This document shows positions 1 to 4,332 of a DNA stretch of 5,720 nucleotides, piece after piece. Origin of the DNA: Clostridiaceae bacterium (GTDB lineage Bacteria; Bacillota_A; Clostridia; Acetivibrionales; Acetivibrionaceae). Positions within the stretch are counted from its first letter, which is position 1; each line of letters starts with the position of its first letter. The position numbers and the translations under genes were made by a program. The stretch spans positions 1 through 5,720 of the forward strand of contig JAAZCB010000136.1 in the NCBI GenBank assembly GCA_012513545.1, in the 5' to 3' direction. The notes under the pieces are model-generated. The model did no database searches. It was given only the letters and a program-made list of their open reading frames with translations, and was not told where the DNA came from.

Positions 1-12
1 ATCGAGTCCCTC

Positions 13-57
13 GCTTTTTGCCGGATTTCCCTTCGGGATATGGCCCTATTAAAAAGC
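13..57. other. Stem-loop region of unknown function at the window edge
   Basis: A nested hairpin can be drawn by eye. The outer stem is GCTTTTT (13-19) with AAAAAGC (51-57). The inner stem is GCC (20-22) with GGC (42-44). The terminal hairpin is TCCC (28-31) with GGGA (35-38). A short CGAG/CTCG hairpin (3-6 with 10-13) sits beside it. The block is GC-richer than the sequence that follows. I could not match it to a riboswitch family I know. On the minus strand it lies beyond the terminator of the injection-system genes, so it could be the leader of a gene to the left. On the plus strand it could be the trailer of one. Function is unassigned. Confidence 0.35.
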
Positions 58-65
58 CTAAAAAC

Positions 66-78
66 TTTGTCTGACAAA
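66..78. other. 13-base palindrome TTTGTC-T-GACAAA
   Basis: This is a perfect 6-base inverted repeat around a central T. Each half resembles the first six bases of the Spo0A box (TTTGTCGAA), with 7 of 9 matches on each strand. It lies in a gene-free stretch next to the stem-loop at 13-57. It could be an operator for a gene beyond the left edge. No clear promoter is visible beside it, so the regulatory reading is speculative. Confidence 0.25.
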
Positions 79-110
79 ATACGGCAAATAATTCTAATGA
101 AATAACAACG

Positions 111-156
111 TTTATCGATATAAAAGGCAGTATTTACTGCCTTTTATATCGATAAA
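111..156 (-). terminator. Long perfect hairpin, probable terminator of the tube/sheath genes
   Basis: Arms 111-132 and 135-156 are perfect reverse complements over 22 bases, separated by a two-base TT loop. The core is AAAAGGCAGTA/TACTGCCTTTT, a GC stem flanked by A and T runs, so it can act as a Rho-independent terminator in either direction. It begins 39 bases after the stop codon of the minus-strand tube-like gene, which fits the end of that transcription unit. The outer ATATCGATAAA extension makes it much longer than a usual terminator stem. Confidence 0.75.
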
Positions 157-194
157 GCAATAAGTATAAGTATCAGCAAAGTAAGTTATCAGTA

Positions 195-623
195 TTAAAC
201 CTGATAACCACCCTCTACTCCAACATCCTCGATATATTGGTTCTGCTGCTTAATGATAAGAGTAAAAGTTCCATCCCCCTGAGCATCCTGGAATTCTTCT
301 ATATAATCAACAACAAAAGCCTGGGTCAATGTGTATTCTCTCATCATAAATCCAGATTTAATATGCTGGATAACAACATTCAAGTATGGAGTTGTTTTTT
401 CAAGAGACCATTTTGCAACTTTTTTTGTTTCCTCCAATGTCTCTTGCTTCTGTGACATAATGCCCATAATAGTGACTATGACACCTACGTCGCCAGTCCT
501 CGAATTTGAATCATCCGGAGTATCTGTCTTGAATGAAACTGACTTAACAATCTTATCGTCCAGTTCAAACCCTTCACTGTATCCCCCTTGAGCTGCTGAT
601 GTAGCTGTAATCTTAAAAGCCAT
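195..623 (-). CDS. Tube-like (Hcp-like) protein of a contractile injection system, short form
   Basis: The 142-residue product is most likely a tail-tube subunit, the protein that stacks as rings inside a contractile sheath. It is small and strand-rich, with a conserved block VSFKTDTPDDS (29-39), a WSL motif (72-74), and a C-terminal block QAFVVDY...GTFTLIIKQQ (101-127). The same three blocks recur in the 221-residue gene at 3119-3784, so the two are paralogues. Length and layout fit Hcp and other tube proteins of about 140-170 residues, but identity to classical Hcp is low and the call rests on the layout and the sheath gene next door. There is no signal peptide or membrane segment, as expected for a cytoplasmically assembled particle. 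The ATG at 623 follows a strong AAAGGAGG site. The gene lies 86 bases after the sheath-like gene and is followed by a strong hairpin, so it is probably last in its operon. Coding status is very likely; the tube role is inferred. Confidence 0.75.
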   Translation of the reverse strand: MAFKITATSAAQGGYSEGFELDDKIVKSVSFKTDTPDDSNSRTGDVGVIVTIMGIMSQKQETLEETKKVAKWSLEKTTPYLNVVIQHIKSGFMMREYTLTQAFVVDYIEEFQDAQGDGTFTLIIKQQNQYIEDVGVEGGYQV

Positions 624-630
624 ATCAAAA

Positions 631-638
631 CCTCCTTT
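631..638 (-). promoter_or_regulatory. Ribosome binding site of the short tube-like gene
   Basis: On the minus strand AAAGGAGG stands seven bases before the ATG at 623. It is a near-perfect Shine-Dalgarno sequence and is stronger than that of the sheath-like gene just upstream. This would favour high translation of the tube subunit. Confidence 0.85.
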
Positions 639-654
639 AATTAATAATAATATA

Positions 655-682
655 TATTAATACTTGCATGTATGTATTAATA
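655..682. repeat. Inverted repeat between the sheath-like and tube-like genes
   Basis: TATTAATAC (655-663) is repeated inverted as GTATTAATA (674-682) around a ten-base spacer with CATG at its centre. It lies in the 86-base gap before the short tube-like gene. It could be an RNA hairpin affecting mRNA processing or stability, or a protein-binding dyad. The sequence is AT-only outside the centre, so a weak or chance structure is possible. Confidence 0.4.
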
Positions 683-709
683 CCAGTTTTATTGATGCCT
701 ATAATTTAT

Positions 710-2890
710 CTACTTTGATCCTGGAACACTTGCATTTTTAGTAATGGTGACCTCAAGGTTCTTAACATTTCCATTGAAGGAAAGATCAATCTGACAAATA
801 TTTGTAACGTCGTCAATTGAGTAGTCCAATCCATCACCCTGACGTAAAATAGAGTTTATAAAACCACTGTCATCCTGCCATTTTCTTTTCTGGCTATTGG
901 GATTGTTACTGAAAAAGTCAATGATTTTATCCTGTTTAAAGTCGTTAGTCTGAAATCTCAGGATTCTTTCTATATATGTACTAACCAGGGTCTTATAAAT
1001 TGAATCAAATCCATCTTCAGCCTGTGCCAAACTCCTTGCCTTGTAAACAGTTATACGTTTTATGTCTTTACCGTCAACCTGTGCATTCTCTGATGAGAAT
1101 ACAAATCCAAAACTCTTTCTGTTTATTTCATCTTTTATATTATTGGTAAAGCCAGTTATCTCCTTAGCCATTGTAGTAGTCATTCTCAAGCTGTTGTCCG
1201 CAGCTTCTATATCGAATCTGACTCCCGGGTATTTAAGGCTTGCAATCTTAAAGCACTCCTTAAGGTATTCGGGACATTGATAAGCCGCAACTATACCCGC
1301 TGCCACATAGGATGCATCCACATAAACTCCCTGTATCCATAATTTCAGTATGTTTTCTTTTGCCTCCGAAAGCTTTACGCCTCCGCTTTCTGTTTTCTCC
1401 ATCTTAACATCAATTATCACACCCGATTTGTCTTTTGGAATTATGGTAAAATTCGGCAGGCACGGTATTACAAATTCGCTGTAATCCTGACGTGTCATAA
1501 GCTGGCATTTGTCAATATACTTCTCAACACCTGCCGTTGCCATATTGTTAAAGGTTGTGTCTTCATTTGCCTGAAAGTTAAAGAAAATCTGTATTTTATA
1601 CTTTTTTACCACCTGAAGGAGAGCTGTCAACGATTCCATGGTATTTCCTTCCTTTTTAACCACTGCATTACCCTGGAATAACTTTTTGACGACCTTCGGC
1701 TTCCCGGCTATATCCATCTCAACAGCAGGAACAATTCCAAACCATATAGTGCTGCTGAAATCGTTTTTCGAATTCACAGTATTGAGGAAGGTTTCCAGTC
1801 TCGGAATATTGCTGCTCTTAACAAGCATATCAAGCTTTAGGTTGGTAATAAACAGTGCAGGGCGCATCCCACGGTTTTTTGTATTATACTGGTCAAAGTA
1901 CATTTTAACACCAAGTATTTTTTCAACCAATGGTTTTGCTGCTCTGACAAAATCGTCTTTAGCCTTTGTATAAAACTCAAGATATGTATGATAGTTCTGT
2001 ATTTCCCTGTCTATGTCAATTTCACTTTGCAGGGCAGGAAGAGGGCAAAAAGTCCTGGCCACCAGATCCCTGACATAAGAGGAAGGAGCCTCTGAAACAT
2101 CGTCATAATCCTGTTCAAATATTGATACCAAACTGGTGCTTTTATTGTCTTCTGCCAGCATAAGTGCTGTATTTTCCTCTTTAGGAGCTTCGATAATTTT
2201 CAGTTCTCCGCTCTCACCAATAGTCAGTACTCCTATTTGTAAGGCAGGCGCTCCGTCATCATTGTCTGAACGTCCTAAAAGGAGCCTTGTTTTTATATCT
2301 TCTATCGCAAGGGGAAGCATGGCCATAACATTATTATAGTTCTGTCTTGCTTCTTCAAACTTATTGTTCAGTTTATCACCAATATCTAATTTCTTCGGAT
2401 CACCTTCCTCTAGTTCGTCATACTTCTCATAAAGGTAATGTATTTCCTTTCTTGACTGTCTAATATCATCCATTACTTTTTTGGGAGATATCATATCGAG
2501 CACTTTGTCAAATTTGAAATCAATATTTATAATGCCCTGACTTCTTTTTGTATCAATTAATGTGAAAAGCATTTTGAGGAAATCATTGTTCTGGTCAAGT
2601 CTGATTTCTGTTATATAATCTTCAGGTATTGTCTCAGGCTTCTTCAATGTATATATGACTTCACCCTCACCGTTATCCCTGGCATTATAAAAAGAGTAAA
2701 CCGTTGGAGCAAACTTGTCCAGAAATTCGTCAAAATTCTTTACAAGGAGATGCTGGTTAATTTCCTTAATCTTTTCATCATCAAGACTGTCCAATCCGCT
2801 TACGTCCCCAACTATTGTAAGAAGATCAAGCTTTTCGGGATTAATCTCTTCAAATAGTATGGTCCTGTTAGTCTGGTTAATAATATCCAT
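710..2890 (-). CDS. Contractile sheath protein, apparent TssB-TssC-like fusion
   Basis: The product is 726 residues from the ATG at 2890. The N-terminus resembles TssB: LDLLTIVGDVSG (21-32), then VKNFDEFLDKFAPTV (50-64), matching the TssB pattern of a VGD strand followed by NFDEVL..LAP. Next comes FKFDKVLDMISPKKV (125-139), matching the TssB segment with an F..DF.P core, and a helical charged stretch (140-205). The remaining 500 or so residues are the size of TssC and include IWFGIVPAVEMDI (382-394), an Ala-rich VDASYVAAGIVAAY segment (524-537), and a C-terminal strand pair CQIDLSF...LEVTITK (699-718) of the sort sheath subunits use to interlock. In type VI systems TssB and TssC are separate proteins that form a heterodimer; here both appear joined. 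The TssC part is assigned mainly by size, position and the tube-like genes on both sides. A longer frame starts at a TTG at 2986, but that TTG is the -35 box of a promoter and has no ribosome site. The protein should form the outer contractile layer around the tube. Confidence 0.72.
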   Translation of the reverse strand: MDIINQTNRTILFEEINPEKLDLLTIVGDVSGLDSLDDEKIKEINQHLLVKNFDEFLDKFAPTVYSFYNARDNGEGEVIYTLKKPETIPEDYITEIRLDQNNDFLKMLFTLIDTKRSQGIINIDFKFDKVLDMISPKKVMDDIRQSRKEIHYLYEKYDELEEGDPKKLDIGDKLNNKFEEARQNYNNVMAMLPLAIEDIKTRLLLGRSDNDDGAPALQIGVLTIGESGELKIIEAPKEENTALMLAEDNKSTSLVSIFEQDYDDVSEAPSSYVRDLVARTFCPLPALQSEIDIDREIQNYHTYLEFYTKAKDDFVRAAKPLVEKILGVKMYFDQYNTKNRGMRPALFITNLKLDMLVKSSNIPRLETFLNTVNSKNDFSSTIWFGIVPAVEMDIAGKPKVVKKLFQGNAVVKKEGNTMESLTALLQVVKKYKIQIFFNFQANEDTTFNNMATAGVEKYIDKCQLMTRQDYSEFVIPCLPNFTIIPKDKSGVIIDVKMEKTESGGVKLSEAKENILKLWIQGVYVDASYVAAGIVAAYQCPEYLKECFKIASLKYPGVRFDIEAADNSLRMTTTMAKEITGFTNNIKDEINRKSFGFVFSSENAQVDGKDIKRITVYKARSLAQAEDGFDSIYKTLVSTYIERILRFQTNDFKQDKIIDFFSNNPNSQKRKWQDDSGFINSILRQGDGLDYSIDDVTNICQIDLSFNGNVKNLEVTITKNASVPGSK

Positions 2891-2895
2891 TCCTA

Positions 2896-2902
2896 TCCCC
2901 CT
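2896..2902 (-). promoter_or_regulatory. Ribosome binding site that fixes the sheath-like start
   Basis: On the minus strand AAGGGGG, a one-base variant of AAGGAGG, lies a few bases before the ATG at 2890. No such site precedes the upstream TTG at 2986. This supports the shorter 726-residue product. Confidence 0.6.
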
Positions 2903-2943
2903 TATTTTCTTACTGGTTAATTTCCATGCTGTTTCGAGGAATA

Positions 2944-2964
2944 ATAATATCAAATGGATATTAT
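2944..2964. repeat. Inverted repeat overlapping the sheath gene -10 box
   Basis: ATAATATC (2944-2951) and GATATTAT (2957-2964) form an eight-base dyad with a five-base spacer. Flanking GGA/TCC bases extend it imperfectly. It covers the -10 hexamer and the expected start of transcription, a usual place for a repressor operator. It could equally form a weak hairpin at the 5' end of the transcript. Confidence 0.4.
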
Positions 2965-2986
2965 CCTTACAAACAGCACTTGTCAA
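2958..2986 (-). promoter_or_regulatory. Sigma-A type promoter of the sheath-like gene
   Basis: Reading the minus strand, TTGACA (2986-2981) is followed after exactly 17 bases by TAATAT (2963-2958). The -35 is perfect and the -10 has four of six consensus bases. Transcription would start near 2951, giving a leader of about 60 bases before the ATG at 2890. It shows that the sheath-like gene and the following tube-like gene can be transcribed independently of the 221-residue gene. Confidence 0.75.
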
Positions 2987-3118
2987 AGATCAAAAACAGT
3001 TGTAAATTTATATTTATCCTAATAAGATTTTATCAAATTAATGATCCTATTTTCAATGCCTTTGGTATAAAATCTATACATTATTAATGAAATTTAAGGA
3101 CAACACAACTGCAAAATA

Positions 3119-3784
3119 CTAAAAAATTTCTTTACCTTTTTCTTTGCCTCTTTCCAAAAAATCTTTGCTTTTATCCAAACCATCTTTAGCTAATTCTTTG
3201 CCTTTTTGAAGTGTTTCTTTGCCTTCTCTAACTTTATCAATACCGCTAATCAGATTACCTACTGCTTTAACAGGTTTTGCAACTTTATTTATAACATCAG
3301 CACTGTCTTCAAATTTATCGCCAACCTTTTTGAAAAAGCCGGGACCCTCTCCGGATTTCTTTACTGCTTTCATACTTTCCTCTACTGTAACCTTTTCATT
3401 GTTGTCCTTTTTTTGTTTGAGGAAAAGTGTAAAAATTCCAACTCCTTCTTTTTTTGAATATTTCTCAGAGTAATCCACAACAAAGGCTTGAGGAAAAACC
3501 ACTTTACGTATCGGTTCGCCATCCTCATCCTCGTCCGCAAGTATCATAGACACCGTAACCTCCCTGTATACCTGATCCTTATTTTCCTTATCAGGTTTAG
3601 CTAAAGACCACTCATAGAGTCCTTTGGTACTTTCACCTGCACCTATCTTCCCTGTTATCTCCATTATGTTACCCATTTCGGTCGATCTTGCGTCTGAATC
3701 GTCGGGTGTATCAACTTTCAAGTTTACCGACTCAATACATTTGCTAATTTCGACACCGCCAGCAATAGTTACTTTCACTTTCAT
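3119..3784 (-). CDS. Tube-like (Hcp-like) protein with Lys-rich helical repeat tail
   Basis: The 221-residue product has two parts. Residues 1-127 are paralogous to the 142-residue tube-like protein: VNLKVDTPDDSDAR (20-33), EWSLAK (58-63), and FPQAFVVDY...GIFTLFLKQKK (97-126). It carries an extra acidic loop (ADEDEDGE, 83-90). Residues 130-221 are absent from the paralogue: a Gly/Lys linker, then amphipathic helices that end in an 11-residue repeat, with copies at 186-196, 197-207 (ELAKDGLDKSK) and 208-218 (DFLERGKEKGK). No signal peptide or hydrophobic membrane segment is visible. The core suggests a tube or tube-cap subunit; the tail could be cargo-like, an adaptor or an anchor, and its role is unknown. 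A longer frame begins at TTG 3808, but it would translate through the AAAGGAGGGG site, so the ATG at 3784 is preferred. It lies upstream of the sheath-like gene in the same direction, with a 228-base gap to the sheath ATG containing that gene's promoter. Confidence 0.72.
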   Translation of the reverse strand: MKVKVTIAGGVEISKCIESVNLKVDTPDDSDARSTEMGNIMEITGKIGAGESTKGLYEWSLAKPDKENKDQVYREVTVSMILADEDEDGEPIRKVVFPQAFVVDYSEKYSKKEGVGIFTLFLKQKKDNNEKVTVEESMKAVKKSGEGPGFFKKVGDKFEDSADVINKVAKPVKAVGNLISGIDKVREGKETLQKGKELAKDGLDKSKDFLERGKEKGKEIF

Positions 3785-3790
3785 ATATTG

Positions 3791-3800
3791 CCCCTCCTTT
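3791..3800 (-). promoter_or_regulatory. Ribosome binding site that fixes the start of the tailed tube-like gene
   Basis: AAAGGAGGGG on the minus strand stands six bases before the ATG at 3784. The longer frame from TTG at 3808 would read through this site, so the site argues for the shorter product. Confidence 0.85.
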
Positions 3801-3995
3801 TGTTTCAAAAAATATGTTATACTATAAATTCAATTGTAATCCATAATATTCCATATAAGTTATTGACATAGTAGCCTTTGGAGTATGTATTAAAAGTTTA
3901 AAATATCAAAATATGCTGCCAATTATGCTTCTGAAAAATGAGCCCTTCCTTAGATTAGCTAATAAGCATATGAGGTGCACATTGCAAAACCCGTT

Positions 3996-4133
3996 TCATA
4001 AAATGAATTTTGCTAAAAAAGCACAACCAGTATGACTCAAACCCACTGCACTTGTAAGAATAGGATGCCTGGGATCAAGCCTGTCTTTAATTATGGACAC
4101 ATTTAAAGGGTGGATTAGGTTTAAGGCATTTGT
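3996..4133 (-). pseudogene. Possible decayed coding fragment
   Basis: A minus-strand frame is open for 45 codons, up to a TGA at 3998-3996. It reads like ordinary protein, for example IIKDRLDPRHPILTSAVG. It has no ATG start in frame. Just upstream, an ATG at 4141, preceded by AAGGGG (4161-4156), opens a different frame that stops after six codons, so a single frameshift would join the two. I do not recognise the family. The plus strand is also partly open here (3913-4141 with one TGA at 4033), so strand and even coding origin are uncertain. Confidence 0.2.
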
Positions 4134-4307
4134 CTATCCATGAGCTTTATTATCACCCCTTAAAATACAAGCATTAAAGCATAAGGTTATTCATAATATT
4201 ACCAGAAATGACTTTTTAATTTTAGTATATCTTATAAAATCTCAAAATACAATATTTAAGACAATTTTTATTTTCAGGTACATGAAACTTTATGTAAAAA
4301 TCTTGCT

Positions 4308-4322
4308 CCATAAATCCTATGG
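4308..4322 (-). terminator. Weak candidate terminator after the GH3 gene
   Basis: On the minus strand CCATA and TATGG pair around a five-base loop, 11 bases after the GH3 stop codon. A run of five T follows about eight bases later. The five-base stem is AT-rich and the T run is not adjacent, so this is only a candidate. No better terminator is visible between the GH3 gene and the tube-like gene. Confidence 0.25.
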
Positions 4323-4332
4323 GTATGTTGAG

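Larger units (their letters stand above)
3801..4332. other. Gene-poor intergenic stretch with possible coding remnants
   Basis: About 530 bases with no convincing complete gene. The promoter of the tailed tube-like gene should lie near 3810-3840, where TATAGT and TATAAC hexamers occur on the minus strand, but no good -35 is paired with them. On the plus strand a TTGACA (3863-3868) is followed 17 bases later by only a weak TGTATT. Between about 3996 and 4141 the base composition is less AT-rich than the surroundings and both strands are open for short stretches. The rest, about 4162-4300, is plain AT-rich sequence. Confidence 0.5.

Noticed and set aside
1..60. A c-di-GMP, FMN or SAM riboswitch on either strand.
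   Set aside because: Short resemblances such as GGGAAATCCGGC exist, but the conserved cores of these classes are not present.
1062..2339. Several plus-strand open frames of 67-111 codons within the sheath-like gene.
   Set aside because: They lie antisense to a well-supported gene and show no start signals or recognisable domains.
2891..2986. A 32-residue N-terminal extension of the sheath-like protein from a TTG codon.
   Set aside because: The TTG is part of a TTGACA -35 box with a matching -10 box 17 bases on, and it has no ribosome binding site. The internal ATG at 2890 has one.
3785..3808. An eight-residue extension of the tailed tube-like protein from a TTG codon.
   Set aside because: These codons are the AAAGGAGGGG ribosome binding site for the ATG at 3784.
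3913..4035. A plus-strand 40-codon frame downstream of a TTGACA at 3863.
   Set aside because: There is no ribosome binding site, the -10 is weak, and I do not recognise the peptide. It may be a chance frame, although the region is listed as a possible remnant.
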